Positions 9,762 to 19,291 of a DNA stretch of 49,271 bases are shown here, in pieces. Position numbers and translations under genes: made by a program. Position 1 is the first letter of the stretch. Every line of letters begins with the position of its first letter. This stretch comes from Ruminiclostridium cellobioparum DSM 1351 = ATCC 15832 (GTDB taxonomy: Bacteria; Bacillota; Clostridia; Acetivibrionales; DSM-1351). Below the pieces are notes generated by a model. It was not told the DNA's origin, did not search any database, and saw nothing but the letters and a program-made list of their open reading frames with translations. The stretch is from the NCBI RefSeq assembly GCF_000621505.1, contig NZ_JHYD01000048.1, positions 1 to 49,271 on the forward strand, read 5' to 3'.

Positions 9762-12647
9762 TTACCTGCTTGCCGGAAAAGAAGTTATTGTGCCGAGAAG
9801 ATACATTCTAAGCAATGCAAAATCCAGTGCATTGACGGCCTCATCTCCATTTACGTCCGCTCTGCTGTATGCCTCCTGATCCAGTTCAATACTCCCCAGC
9901 AAATATCTCCTCATAATTGCAAAGTCTATGGCATCAACACTGCTGCTGCCGTCTATGTCACCGGGGATGATACCGGTTACTATGGGTTCTATTCCATACT
10001 TGAGACTTCCTTTTACATATGCCGTGATTTTATGGTTTTCACCTGGGTCGCCTGTTATTGAAGAATCATACGAATAGTCATTTGTCTGGTCATAATCCGA
10101 ATTGCTCTGTATTCTGAAAGGTATTGTTCCGGTGCTTCCGCCGGGTGCAAGTTTTCCGACAGCATTTGTGAAGCCTATTTCACAATACGTGTCGGCACCC
10201 GACACCGGGTTGTTTATGCTGAAGAAATTCCCCGTTACCTTCTCAGCTCCGAAAGCAGCATAATCACAGGCAAACGAATTATCCTGGTTGCCGTCGCTTG
10301 TAAACCAGTAGCGGACCTTTATGTCGGATAAATTTACGGGAGCAGTTCCCGTATTCATAATGCTTATGGCCGACCTTATGGTATTTTTTGCAGAATCCGG
10401 GGTTCCGCACCTGTATAATACCTTGATTGAAGCAGGAGCCGTCCCGGGGTCGTCCGGATCGTCAGGACCGGGTTCCAATTTGGGAGCTTCCTCACCGTAT
10501 ACCAGTACTCCGTTCAAATATACCGGCACATTTGCGGTAACAGCATAGGTTCCGGTAACGTTCATTCTGCTGTAGTCGTTTGAGGAATCCCAGTGAGTGA
10601 GATAATTGGAATCCTGCTTTGCTCTGAAGGAAATTTGCAGTTCCCTGTCTCCGTAAATTTTACTTCCGCTCCAATCAAATTCATAGTAATATGTCCCGGC
10701 GTCATCCCATTTGAATGGCCCCCTGTATTTTATGGGGTCCTGCTGCAGGGAAATCTGTTCGTCATACTCAACGGCAAATATCACATCATTAATATCCTGG
10801 CCGTTTTTTATCAGTTCACTTATATTGAAGAAATATTTCACCGTCATTCCGGTCTCATAATGCGGAGGCTGGCTGGATTCATTGTGCACCCGCAAAACGA
10901 TCTGCGTACTGTCCCTGGTTTCTCTTTCCACCCGGGCCTCGCAGTAGTAATCGTCCGTTCTTGCTTCCCGGGGCGGGAAATCGGCTATTGGCTCCTGCCC
11001 CTGGCCGTAGTATTTGTACAAGCCGGCACAGGCGCCTACAAATGCGGCATTATAGTCAACGGCAACTTCATTGTAGGCATACTCGGTGGTTGAATCTATG
11101 TGATAATCGTTTTTATCCGGTCCGCCTGCCAGTGCTCCCCATAATATATGCCTGTGTTCTGCAGGATCATTCATGCTGTTTGTTTTTGAGCCGTGGGCAG
11201 CCCTGTGGTGCGGATGATGGGCATAAGGCAGGCCCTTTTCATAGCCGTAGCCGACTATATACGAATATCCCATGGGATTCCTCCCCATAAGGTACTCCAT
11301 CTGGCTTCTGGCCCACTGGCCGAAATCAGTCCTTTCAGGATGGTTCTTCATATACACGAGTGCACACAGCTGAGCCGCCGTATTGTAGCGGGCAGAGCCC
11401 CAGCCGTTTATCATTGTATATCCTGCCGGTGAAGGTATTGCATAATTCCTGTCATTTGGGTCTTTATGCTTTGCTGCGCCTCCCGACAAATACTCGACGT
11501 TCCAGCTCGCAATAAAGTCGAACAGCTCATTCTCCGGCAACAGCTGGTTCAGCTTCAGGAATACTCCTGCCCAGACCGCATCCCAGCAGTGGGTCCAGGA
11601 ATTATACCAGGTATTGGTGTTAAAGGTTTCGGGTATTATCCTTTTCATATAACCTGTGTAATTTCCGGCAGAATCAACCGAATCTATATCCTTTACATAG
11701 TCCGCATTTCCGGTGCACTCATACAGCCATACCGCAGCCCAGGCCAGTTCATCCTCATCGTAGTCGGAAATATAATAGCCGTCGCCATTTGCCTTCCCCC
11801 TGTATTTCTTTGCAAATTCATACAATGCCTTTGCAACCTCCAGACACTTCTGTGCATATTGAGGGTCTGAATCCCTAAAGTTCAAATACGAGGTGCAAAG
11901 TGCCGCAGCAGTGCTGGCACAGACATCACTCCCGGGAGTTTCGGCGGTGGCAAAATCCGCCGGCCTGGTTCTGGCATACTCTTCGGGATACAGCTCCGGC
12001 GGTCCCCAGTAGCTGTGGTCGACATCCCCTTCACCCACCATATAGCAAAATGCTATCAGATTTCCATCCTTATCAAGAAAGGAGCAGCGTAAAAATGTAT
12101 CGGTGAAGTACCTTAAAATCTCAATCATATGCTGCTCTTCCCCTATTGCCTTAAAGGAGTCCCTGAATTCATAAAAGCCCCACCCCAGGGTTCCTGCCGT
12201 ATAGCTCTGAGGGAGCCCGAACCTGACATGGTCGCCGGCATCGTGGAAGCCGCCGTGTACGTCCACCGTTCCGTCTCCGTCAGGATCAAGAATACTCTTG
12301 TACTTTTCAACAAAAGCAGAAGAGAGATTTGTATATTTAAAGGGAATTTTTGCATCTCCCTCATGGCAGGAGCCCCTCCATTCAAGCCTGCCGCCTTTAT
12401 CATAACCGGCATCGGCACCGCATTTTTCGGCATCATAAAAATAAAGTGATTTTTGCAGCGCTTCGGCAAAATTGAAGTAATTGTAATTCTCCCAGTTCTC
12501 AACAGCCGCAGCAGCCGGATCGACCGGGGATTCAGGCAGGGCTTCTGCCGCTGCCGCACTGAATGTGAAAAACTGTACCGTAATAAGGCATAAAACCAAA
12601 AAGATTGACAGAGTCCTTCTATAGCTGTCCTTATGTGTCCTGTACAT
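9762..12647 (-). CDS. Cellulosomal GH9 cellulase, GH9-CBM3c-CBM3b-dockerin
   Basis: 961 residues. Signal peptide (~1-34); GH9 domain (~55-560) with HGGFHDAGDHVRFGLPQ (Asp136 and Asp139, catalytic base region), AHHPHHRAAHGS, EHRHILWGALAGG and NEVAVDYNA (Glu527, acid). CBM3c-like module (~570-730) beginning DDYYCEARVERET; Pro/Asp linker with PGPDDPDDPG; CBM3b-like module (~745-890) with VLYRCGTPDSAKNTIRS; type-I dockerin (~893-961). GH9-CBM3c enzymes are typically processive endoglucanases, and a further CBM3b adds crystalline-cellulose binding. AGGAGGG sits before the ATG. Only 26 bases separate it from the preceding GH9 gene, so the two are almost surely co-transcribed. No disruption seen. 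Confidence 0.95.
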   Translation of the reverse strand: MYRTHKDSYRRTLSIFLVLCLITVQFFTFSAAAAEALPESPVDPAAAAVENWENYNYFNFAEALQKSLYFYDAEKCGADAGYDKGGRLEWRGSCHEGDAKIPFKYTNLSSAFVEKYKSILDPDGDGTVDVHGGFHDAGDHVRFGLPQSYTAGTLGWGFYEFRDSFKAIGEEQHMIEILRYFTDTFLRCSFLDKDGNLIAFCYMVGEGDVDHSYWGPPELYPEEYARTRPADFATAETPGSDVCASTAAALCTSYLNFRDSDPQYAQKCLEVAKALYEFAKKYRGKANGDGYYISDYDEDELAWAAVWLYECTGNADYVKDIDSVDSAGNYTGYMKRIIPETFNTNTWYNSWTHCWDAVWAGVFLKLNQLLPENELFDFIASWNVEYLSGGAAKHKDPNDRNYAIPSPAGYTMINGWGSARYNTAAQLCALVYMKNHPERTDFGQWARSQMEYLMGRNPMGYSYIVGYGYEKGLPYAHHPHHRAAHGSKTNSMNDPAEHRHILWGALAGGPDKNDYHIDSTTEYAYNEVAVDYNAAFVGACAGLYKYYGQGQEPIADFPPREARTDDYYCEARVERETRDSTQIVLRVHNESSQPPHYETGMTVKYFFNISELIKNGQDINDVIFAVEYDEQISLQQDPIKYRGPFKWDDAGTYYYEFDWSGSKIYGDRELQISFRAKQDSNYLTHWDSSNDYSRMNVTGTYAVTANVPVYLNGVLVYGEEAPKLEPGPDDPDDPGTAPASIKVLYRCGTPDSAKNTIRSAISIMNTGTAPVNLSDIKVRYWFTSDGNQDNSFACDYAAFGAEKVTGNFFSINNPVSGADTYCEIGFTNAVGKLAPGGSTGTIPFRIQSNSDYDQTNDYSYDSSITGDPGENHKITAYVKGSLKYGIEPIVTGIIPGDIDGSSSVDAIDFAIMRRYLLGSIELDQEAYSRADVNGDEAVNALDFALLRMYLLGTITSFPASR

Positions 12648-12673
12648 CTTTTTTCCCTCCTTAAGGCAAGATT

Positions 12674-14752
12674 TTAAATAGGCAGTTTATCGATTTTACC
12701 AAGCAGATAAAGTCTCAGATTTGCAAAATCTATTGCATTTATCTCTCCATCCTTATTGACATCGGCATTTCTCAGGTTTATCCCGGTAGGATCGGTATTC
12801 AGCAGGTACTTCTTCAACAGGGCAAAGTCAATTGCGTCCACCTGCTTGTCGTCATTCAAATCTCCGTACAAAATTTCCTCCCCACCCGAGGGATCCTTGC
12901 CGTATACTTTTACACCGCTTTTGTATACCGGGATATTTTCGGTCTTTTTATATGCATCTGTCAGCCCTGCTGTGGAAAAGTCATTTGAAGAATTCCAGAG
13001 AGTACTTTCATAATTGTTAATGGCAAATTGCACATAAGTTCTTGCATACAGCTGCTGACCGGGAAAAGTTACTTCCACATAATATATGTTTTTGTCCTTG
13101 TCCCAGGGCTGGATTGCAGATATTTGGGCACCTGCAGGAGAATAATACACTTTGGTAGTGAATTTTGAAGGATTTATGCCTGCCGAAGCATATTCCGACA
13201 GGTCCATAAAATATTTGCAGGATAACCCGGTCTCATACTGCGGCGGTGCCGTAACAATATTGTACATGTTAAGGTCCACCGTAACCCCCTGATTATTTGC
13301 CTTATATATTTTAGCTTCGGTATAGTACTCGGTCGGCTGGCCCTCAATACCCGGGGTGGCTTCGGGCAGCTGGTTTTCTCCGAAATACCTGGACATTCCT
13401 GCCAGTGCGCCCACAAATCCCGCATTATAATCCAATCCGGTTTCCGAATAAACATACTCATTGACATTGTCATGATATTGATCGTTTATGTCCGCTCCCC
13501 CCACAAGAGCACCGTATAAAATATGCCTTTCGGGAGTTTCCTTCTTTTCATCGGCAGGAGGCCCTTCAAGCATCCCGCTTGCAGCCCTGTGGTGCGGGTA
13601 TTTGGGATAATTGTCACCGAAGCCTACCTCATAGGACATATGGTTGGGATTATCCCCGAGAATATAGTCGATTTGTCCCTTTGCAAAGTCAAGACACTTT
13701 TTGTCGCCGGTATATTTGTAGTAAACCAGCTGAACCATGCTCTCGGCTGCCGGATACTTGCATACTCCCCAGCTGTCCAGATATTTTAAGCCTCCCGGAG
13801 TGGTTTTAATACCATTTTGCCAGTAGTTCAGATGTTCTTCTGCAATTGTTTTATATTTGGGATTGCTTGAAAGTGTCGCAAGCTTTATAAAAACTCCGGT
13901 CAGGACATAATCCCAGCACTGGGTCCAGTGGTCGTTGAACATGTTGTCCCCGCCTATGTTCTTCTCCACCATCAGCTTGTCCACATTATCCATATATGTC
14001 TTATCGTTTGTGGCCACATAGAGCCAGATTGAACCCCACATAAGTTCATCCAGGTAATCCCTTGGAAGATAATAGCTCTGTCCCTTGCTGTTGCCCCTAT
14101 AGGTCATGCCGAAGTTATAGAGATCTTTTGCATAAGTAAGGCATTTATCCGCATATACACTGTCCCGGTCCTTGTAGTTCAGATACATGAGAGCAAGGGC
14201 GGCAGCAGCATCACCTGCCACATCCGAGCCCGGATTTGACGGTGTTGCAGCGTAATAGGCAGGCCTGTTGTTTGTCTGGAGCTCAGGAGGTCCCCAGTAC
14301 TGATGATCCACATCCCCGTCACCCACCTGGTAGTAAAATGTGGTCTTATTTGGGAAACATTTCATGAAATAATCGCAAAAATGCTTTAAAATATTCAGCA
14401 TATACTCATCCTGCCCCTTGGCAATGAAGGTATCTTTGAATTCGTAATAGGCCCAGCCGAGAGTGGATGCCGATGCACACTGAGGCAATCCGAACTTGAC
14501 ATGGTCTCCGCAGTCGTGAAATCCTCCTGTCAGGTCGATTCCTACATCCTTTCCGTCTTCGATATGGCAGGGCCCGCGCCATTTTATCCTGTTGTTTCCC
14601 GCATCAGGGCCGCACCAGTTAGCTTCATAAAACAGAATTGATTTGGCAAAGGCATCAACATAGTTGAAGTTTGTTCCGGCTGCCGCAGCAGATTGCGGAA
14701 CTATGCTCACCATGAAAACAGCAAGCAAAACAAGTACACTTATCCTTTTCAT
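12674..14752 (-). CDS. Cellulosomal GH9 cellulase, GH9-CBM3c-dockerin
   Basis: 692 residues. Signal peptide (~1-25); GH9 (~28-460) with [17 protein letters not shown] (Asp80 and Asp83), [34 protein letters not shown] and [10 protein letters not shown] (Glu437, proton donor); CBM3c (~475-620) with [15 protein letters not shown] and [16 protein letters not shown]; dockerin (~626-692) with [20 protein letters not shown] and [20 protein letters not shown]. The layout matches processive cellulosomal GH9 endoglucanases such as the Cel9G/H/J type of C. cellulolyticum; the exact orthologue cannot be assigned. AGGAGGGG precedes the ATG. It is the first gene of the minus-strand hydrolase cluster, so the promoter should lie in 14753-15158, shared divergently with the LuxE operon. 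Confidence 0.95.
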   Translation of the reverse strand: MKRISVLVLLAVFMVSIVPQSAAAAGTNFNYVDAFAKSILFYEANWCGPDAGNNRIKWRGPCHIEDGKDVGIDLTGGFHDCGDHVKFGLPQCASASTLGWAYYEFKDTFIAKGQDEYMLNILKHFCDYFMKCFPNKTTFYYQVGDGDVDHQYWGPPELQTNNRPAYYAATPSNPGSDVAGDAAAALALMYLNYKDRDSVYADKCLTYAKDLYNFGMTYRGNSKGQSYYLPRDYLDELMWGSIWLYVATNDKTYMDNVDKLMVEKNIGGDNMFNDHWTQCWDYVLTGVFIKLATLSSNPKYKTIAEEHLNYWQNGIKTTPGGLKYLDSWGVCKYPAAESMVQLVYYKYTGDKKCLDFAKGQIDYILGDNPNHMSYEVGFGDNYPKYPHHRAASGMLEGPPADEKKETPERHILYGALVGGADINDQYHDNVNEYVYSETGLDYNAGFVGALAGMSRYFGENQLPEATPGIEGQPTEYYTEAKIYKANNQGVTVDLNMYNIVTAPPQYETGLSCKYFMDLSEYASAGINPSKFTTKVYYSPAGAQISAIQPWDKDKNIYYVEVTFPGQQLYARTYVQFAINNYESTLWNSSNDFSTAGLTDAYKKTENIPVYKSGVKVYGKDPSGGEEILYGDLNDDKQVDAIDFALLKKYLLNTDPTGINLRNADVNKDGEINAIDFANLRLYLLGKIDKLPI

Positions 14753-15158
14753 TATTTACCCCCTCCTATAAATAAGTTTAGTCTCCCGAAAACTTCAAAT
14801 GCTTTCGAGGTGTGGTAATATTCAAAGAATTTATCTAATAACAGCTGCTTTTGAAATTTGTTGAATTAATTTGTAGCAAAACCACAATATTATTATACCA
14901 AATATATACAAAAATGTAATATTTTTTTATTAATAAACTTGACTAATCCTGTCCGGGTAAAAATGAGCCTATATTAAAGAAAACTGCTGCATTTTATATA
15001 TAGATCATTGCCATTGCCATTATTTGGTAAATACAGGAATTAACAAAGCCAACTTCAAGGAATATACTTCTAAATATAAATATTTGCAACTTAGATATAT
15101 TTGATTTTCAAAGTATATCTAATGCTTATTAAAAAAACAGCAGAGGAGTGACGTAAAT
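14753..15158. other. AT-rich divergent intergenic region
   Basis: 406 bases between two divergent operons, the cellulases leftward and LuxE-LuxC-SDR rightward. It is very AT-rich with no coding sequence that I can see. It should contain both promoters. The one distinctive element is the inverted repeat at 15091-15122, listed separately. Confidence 0.7.
15091..15122 (+). promoter_or_regulatory. Long inverted repeat before the LuxE operon
   Basis: TTAGATATA (15091-15099) is mirrored by TATATCTAA (15114-15122). The inside also pairs (TTTGA with TCAAA), giving arms of about 14 bp broken by a single G. It ends about 20 bases before the LuxE ribosome binding site. It could be an operator or an RNA hairpin in the leader; there is no T-run to support a terminator. 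Confidence 0.45.
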
Positions 15159-16301
15159 ATGGATGCATCCCAATTTTTCCCGGATTTTAAAAGAAATTTG
15201 GTGGGTCAGTATGAGGAATGTGCAGGATACCGGTTATTGTGTAAAAACCAATCCTTTGACCCGTATAATGATTTGAACTGTGAGGATGACATGAAAAAAG
15301 TTCCTTTTGTAACCACAACCCTTTTCAAAAAATCAAACATGCTCTTTAAGGAACTTCTCAGATTAAAGCCGGATGAGATGGATAAGTGGACAGTCTCCAG
15401 CAGTACAACCGGCGATCCCAGCATTGTCGGCAGAGTCGAATCCGACATTTCGCAAATAAAAAAATTTGCCGAGTTTCAAAATGATATTTTTCATCCGGAC
15501 GGAGGTTATGACTGTGTGTTTTACCCCCACCCCCTTGAGATGAATGAGTATGCCAGTCAGCTGATCTCCGGAAAACCCACAGAATCATATATCGGAAATG
15601 TGATGGGTATTTTTAAATTCAGCCGGAATACCGACTTTTTATTAAAATTAGTTAATAATGAATTTGTTCTGGATATTGATACCTTTATAGCCTTCCTTAT
15701 CCGTCATAACAATAAACATGATGATTTAGCCATAAGAGGTTCAACTCTTTTACTCTACAACACCGTAGAAAAGCTGAAAAACGAAATTCCTCCCGTCAAG
15801 CTGGGAAGGAATGCAATTGTACATACCGGGGGAGGAGGCTGGGACGGCAAAAAGGGAAATATCACCTCCGAAAAGGAAATTGAGCGTTTCAGATTTGTAG
15901 AAGAAATCTCCAGCTTTCTGGGCATCCCTGAAGAAAATTTTCTTGATACATACTCCTTTACCGAAAATAGTGCTCCAATTACCGGACATTATTCAAAAGA
16001 GTTCAGGGACTACTATTTCCATGTGCCGGAATGGGCAAGGGTAATTATAAGGGATATAAGGACCCTTGAACCTCTTGATCAAAGGGGAGCAAAGGGCTTT
16101 ATTCAGGTTTTGAATGCTTACGGCACAAATGCTTACGCCGGAGCATCCGTACTGGTGGATGATATTGCCGAGATTATTTCAACAGAGAGCTGTCCGGATT
16201 GCGGACAAAAGTGTATGACCCTTAGTATCACCGGAAGGGTAAAAGGCTCTGAGGCAAAAGGCTGCGGCGCTACATTGAGTGTAAGGAGTGAAGTGGCATG
16301 A
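15159..16301 (+). CDS. LuxE-family acyl-protein synthetase
   Basis: 380 residues, LuxE/acyl-protein synthetase family within the adenylate-forming superfamily. Family enzymes activate a fatty acid with ATP and pass the acyl group, via a LuxE cysteine, to the LuxC reductase. Seen here: the adenylation loop SSSTTGDPS (80-88), VHTGGGGWDGKKG, DTYSFTENSAPI, a CPDCGQKC cysteine cluster near 345-352, and the C-terminal GRVKGSEAKGCG. Cys369 in the last motif fits the acyl-carrying cysteine described for LuxE. The start has AGAGGAGTGA at good spacing. The stop overlaps the next start as ATGA, so translation is coupled to LuxC. No luxA, luxB or luxD is in the window, so luminescence is not implied; the likely product is an activated acyl for aldehyde synthesis. 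Family sure, substrate unknown. Confidence 0.88.
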   Translation: MDASQFFPDFKRNLVGQYEECAGYRLLCKNQSFDPYNDLNCEDDMKKVPFVTTTLFKKSNMLFKELLRLKPDEMDKWTVSSSTTGDPSIVGRVESDISQIKKFAEFQNDIFHPDGGYDCVFYPHPLEMNEYASQLISGKPTESYIGNVMGIFKFSRNTDFLLKLVNNEFVLDIDTFIAFLIRHNNKHDDLAIRGSTLLLYNTVEKLKNEIPPVKLGRNAIVHTGGGGWDGKKGNITSEKEIERFRFVEEISSFLGIPEENFLDTYSFTENSAPITGHYSKEFRDYYFHVPEWARVIIRDIRTLEPLDQRGAKGFIQVLNAYGTNAYAGASVLVDDIAEIISTESCPDCGQKCMTLSITGRVKGSEAKGCGATLSVRSEVA

Positions 16302-17647
16302 GAATAGAATACTCAACAGGAAGTAATATTATAAAAAAGAAAATAAACGGACTTGAACTGGAATTGGCTGCTGCTGCCGAAACAGAACTGGCAGAGGAAA
16401 TAGCACGGCTTAATTCAAATAAGAAAAAGGTCCATGATATCACACTTGAAGAAACCGTCAGCATACTTGATAAATGTGCAAAGCTTTGGCTGGATGGAAA
16501 TTATATGGCAAAGCATTTGGATATTCTTTCCAGGATAGTAAATCAAAGTCCCGAGCTTGTAAAAATGGAACTTCAAGGCTCGCTTTCCATGCTTCTCAGA
16601 GAAAATACCGAAAAGATGATAAAGGAGGAGCTTGGCAGCCTTCATGTCCTGGACAGCTGGGTAAAGACGGGTTACGGCTATGTGCAGAGGCAGCCCAGAG
16701 GAACTGTTTTTCACAATATATCGGGCAACGCCTTTGTAGTAATTCCGGTGAGCCTATCAACAGGGCTTCTGACGAAAAACTGCAATATTGTTAAAGTATC
16801 GGGAGATGAACCCTACTTTGCATATGCATTTTACAAAAGCCTGTGTGAAATAGACGAAAGTATTGCAGACAGACTGTCGGTCGTATATTTTGACAGCAGC
16901 CAGTCCGGTATTTACGAAGCGGTTATTAAAAACTGCAACAGTGTCGTCCATTGGGGCGGGGAACAGTCCGGAAAAAGCATTGCCGAAATATGCGCGGCAC
17001 ATGGTGTTGACCTTATTACACACGGTGCAAAGATAAGTTTTGAAGTGATCGATGAAACGGAAGACATTCAGGAAACAGCCCGTGAGGCAGCGACGGATAT
17101 CATACTGTGGGAACAAAAGGCCTGCCTGTCACCACGGATCGTTTTTGTCAACAAGGAGCTGGACGGAATAAAATTTTCACAAGCCCTTGCCAGCTCCCTG
17201 AACAGTCTGGCCTCTGCTTTCCCAAAAGCGTATCTGTCTCCGTGGAATTCGGTTAAAACCATACAGGACAGGCAGTACTGCATGCTGAAATACGGCTTGA
17301 AAAACAAGGTCGAGGTATTTTCTTCATTTAATGCCGATTACACGGTTATATTGAACAGTGATATGCCTGATAAGGAAGATATGGATAAATGCTTTTACAG
17401 ATTTGTATTTGTCTGCCCATACCAAAATATTTCGGAGGTATACAACTATGTTGAAGGAAACCTCCGGTCATATCTGCAGACAATGGGATATTGCGGGACT
17501 AATGAAAATTTCCTTGAAGATATGTCAAGATTGGGAGTGAGTATAATTACACGTCCCGGTAAAATGTCCATGCACTGCCCCGGAACATCTCATGACGGAA
17601 TCTTCAATTTACAGGAGATGACCTATGCAGTGAGCCGGCAGCTTTAA
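16298..17647 (+). CDS. LuxC-family acyl-CoA/acyl-protein reductase
   Basis: 449 residues, LuxC family of aldehyde-dehydrogenase-fold reductases that turn an activated acyl thioester into an aldehyde with NADPH. Landmarks: QRQPRGTVFHNISGNAFV (nucleotide-binding side), SVVHWGGEQSGKS, HGAKISFEVID and EQKACLSPR with Cys276 as the expected acyl-enzyme nucleophile; the C-terminal end has HCPGTSHDG. Length is near the luxC norm. It overlaps the LuxE gene by four bases (ATGA) and lies about 70 bases before the SDR gene. With LuxE it forms a fatty-acid-reductase pair; the third Lux subunit (LuxD thioesterase) is absent, so the acyl source may be free acid, acyl-CoA or acyl-ACP. Cytoplasmic, no signal peptide. 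Confidence 0.9.
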   Translation: MRIEYSTGSNIIKKKINGLELELAAAAETELAEEIARLNSNKKKVHDITLEETVSILDKCAKLWLDGNYMAKHLDILSRIVNQSPELVKMELQGSLSMLLRENTEKMIKEELGSLHVLDSWVKTGYGYVQRQPRGTVFHNISGNAFVVIPVSLSTGLLTKNCNIVKVSGDEPYFAYAFYKSLCEIDESIADRLSVVYFDSSQSGIYEAVIKNCNSVVHWGGEQSGKSIAEICAAHGVDLITHGAKISFEVIDETEDIQETAREAATDIILWEQKACLSPRIVFVNKELDGIKFSQALASSLNSLASAFPKAYLSPWNSVKTIQDRQYCMLKYGLKNKVEVFSSFNADYTVILNSDMPDKEDMDKCFYRFVFVCPYQNISEVYNYVEGNLRSYLQTMGYCGTNENFLEDMSRLGVSIITRPGKMSMHCPGTSHDGIFNLQEMTYAVSRQL

Positions 17648-17714
17648 AAAATCAGTAAAGCAATTAACAGTAAAATAATTATTAAAAAACATTTATATGA
17701 AAGCAGGTGTTTTT

Positions 17715-18512
17715 ATGGATTTAAACGGCAGAAAAATCATTTTGACCGGGGCTTCTTCGGGTATCGGAAAGGAAGTATTGAAAGAACTTTCAAAATATAA
17801 TACCCACGTAATAGCAGTTGCCAGAAATATAGACAATATACCCGGAATAAGCAATAGAATCATACCCTATGCCTGTGACGTTTCAAGCAGGGAAAATGTC
17901 GATATGCTGTTTGAGTATGCAGGCAAAACCTTTGGAAAACCCGATATCTTTATTGCAAATGCCGGTTTTGCCTATTGTGAGGAAATATGCGAGGCCGACT
18001 GGGAGCATATCGAAAATATATACCGTACCAATGCAGTATCTCCGCTGTATTCGCTGGAAAAAATGAAGGTGTTGAACAGAGGGCGGGAATATTCCGTAAT
18101 TATCACCTGTTCGGCTGTCAGCAGGGTTGCCCTGCCGGGTTATTCACTGTACTGCTCCACCAAAGCAGCTGTTCATTCCTTTGCAGACGTATATAGATTT
18201 GAAAAAAACGACAAAGGGCATCTTTCAATTGTCTATCCCATTGCCACCGCTACCAATTTCTTTAAAACCGCCGGCAATATGGCTCCCGTACCCTGGCCTG
18301 TACAGCCGGCCCCAAAAGTGGCCAAAGCGATAGTTAATGGAATTTTAAAAAACAAAAGACTTATTTATCCGTCAAAATCTTTTGCAGTTGGAAATACACT
18401 GAACAGGGTTCTCCCATTTATATATTATTTTTATTCCAGAAGTAATGCCGCAAAATTTAAAAGATGGCTTCAAGCAGAGCGGCGGCTTATTAGTTCAAGT
18501 CCTCCCAAGTAA
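17715..18512 (+). CDS. Short-chain dehydrogenase/reductase of the LuxE-LuxC operon
   Basis: About 265 residues, classical SDR fold: TGASSGIG (11-18, NAD(P) binding), ANAGFAY, a catalytic Ser in ITCSAVS and Tyr146-x3-Lys150 in YCSTK. I chose the ATG at 17715 because AGCAGGTG lies just before it; an in-frame ATG at 17697 would add six residues with no ribosome binding site. The C-terminal third is basic and aromatic (NRVLPFIYYFYSR), perhaps membrane-associated as in SDRs acting on lipids. It is the last gene of the operon, before a strong terminator. Likely job: interconversion of the LuxC aldehyde and an alcohol, or reduction of a related keto lipid (inference). Confidence 0.88.
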   Translation: MDLNGRKIILTGASSGIGKEVLKELSKYNTHVIAVARNIDNIPGISNRIIPYACDVSSRENVDMLFEYAGKTFGKPDIFIANAGFAYCEEICEADWEHIENIYRTNAVSPLYSLEKMKVLNRGREYSVIITCSAVSRVALPGYSLYCSTKAAVHSFADVYRFEKNDKGHLSIVYPIATATNFFKTAGNMAPVPWPVQPAPKVAKAIVNGILKNKRLIYPSKSFAVGNTLNRVLPFIYYFYSRSNAAKFKRWLQAERRLISSSPPK

Positions 18513-18530
18513 TATAATAGTCTCAGTTGC

Positions 18531-18577
18531 AAAAAGCTCTTTTCATATTCTGTCCGGAATACTGAAAAGAGCTTTTT
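18531..18577. terminator. Strong bidirectional intrinsic terminator
   Basis: Perfect 15-bp stem (18531-18545 with 18563-18577) with AAAAA on the left arm and TTTTT on the right. It ends the LuxE-LuxC-SDR operon on the plus strand. It can also serve the effector-binding gene that converges from the minus strand. Confidence 0.92.
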
Positions 18578-18624
18578 GTATTATAATTGTGTTAATTATC
18601 TATAATGTGAAAAAGATACACTTC

Positions 18625-19146
18625 TCAGCGACTGCTAACCGGAATATAATAATCAAGGATTATATCCCCATTTTCATCAGGCGCAGTAAAGCGCGGACAA
18701 TTGTACAATTCCATACACCATTTCATTTGGTCGCAGCTGTAACCCTTTTCTTTAACGGCATTTTCAGTTAAGAGATGTGCACAGGAACAGACATCAGCTA
18801 CGTTTTTACCCCTGACCCATCCGATTGCCGCCTCTGTTTCTTCCAGTTCCCTGCTGCAATAGCCATCCGGAACGGCTGCGCCTTCTTTCATTAACATTCC
18901 GGCTATGTAGGAAAAATCACCGTCACCTTTGTCCCAGTCAAGCATTACACCAACGTATGCATCGTCATAAACATAATCAGCCTGCTTTTCAAGCAGTGAG
19001 AATATATCGTCGGCAAAACACTTGTCCCAAAAAGCGGGTATCCTGTTGTCTCCCTTCATATGAGCCTCCATGTTATACCTGAGCTCTTTTCCTACCAGCT
19101 TAAGTTTTGGTAATCTTGATATTTCGAAATTGACCAGTTCTCCCAT
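18625..19146 (-). CDS. GyrI-like/AraC-type effector-binding domain protein
   Basis: 173 residues from ATG at 19146, chosen because GGGAGGA lies just before it; an in-frame upstream ATG at 19227 lacks such a site. The protein fits a stand-alone effector-binding domain (Rob/GyrI/integron-associated group): the opening FEISRLPKLKLVGKEL, the middle FWDKCFADDIFS, the DAYVGVMLDWD and YIAGMLMKEGAAVPDGY strand patterns, and the end DENGDIILDYYIPV. It has no DNA-binding helix-turn-helix. Such proteins bind small hydrophobic ligands and act as sensors or sequestering proteins. It converges on the Lux-like operon and shares its terminator. Family is likely; ligand unknown. Confidence 0.82.
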   Translation of the reverse strand: MGELVNFEISRLPKLKLVGKELRYNMEAHMKGDNRIPAFWDKCFADDIFSLLEKQADYVYDDAYVGVMLDWDKGDGDFSYIAGMLMKEGAAVPDGYCSRELEETEAAIGWVRGKNVADVCSCAHLLTENAVKEKGYSCDQMKWCMELYNCPRFTAPDENGDIILDYYIPVSSR

Positions 19147-19291
19147 TATCCTTCCTCCCGCTTTAATTTTATGGTTCTTGAGCGCATACACTTTTTTACA
19201 TGCCCTTGAACATATAAAATATATCACAAATAGTTACAATTCTGAAGCATATTGTCATTAAGTTTATTTTTGTACCGATATAATTTCTGGG

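Noticed and set aside
12143-12559. 138-codon minus-strand frame inside the GH9 gene
   Set aside because: It overlaps the large GH9 gene in another frame on the same strand and has no start signal or recognisable domain.
15159-17647. Bioluminescence (lux) operon
   Set aside because: Only LuxE and LuxC relatives are present; no luciferase, LuxD or flavin reductase genes are in view.
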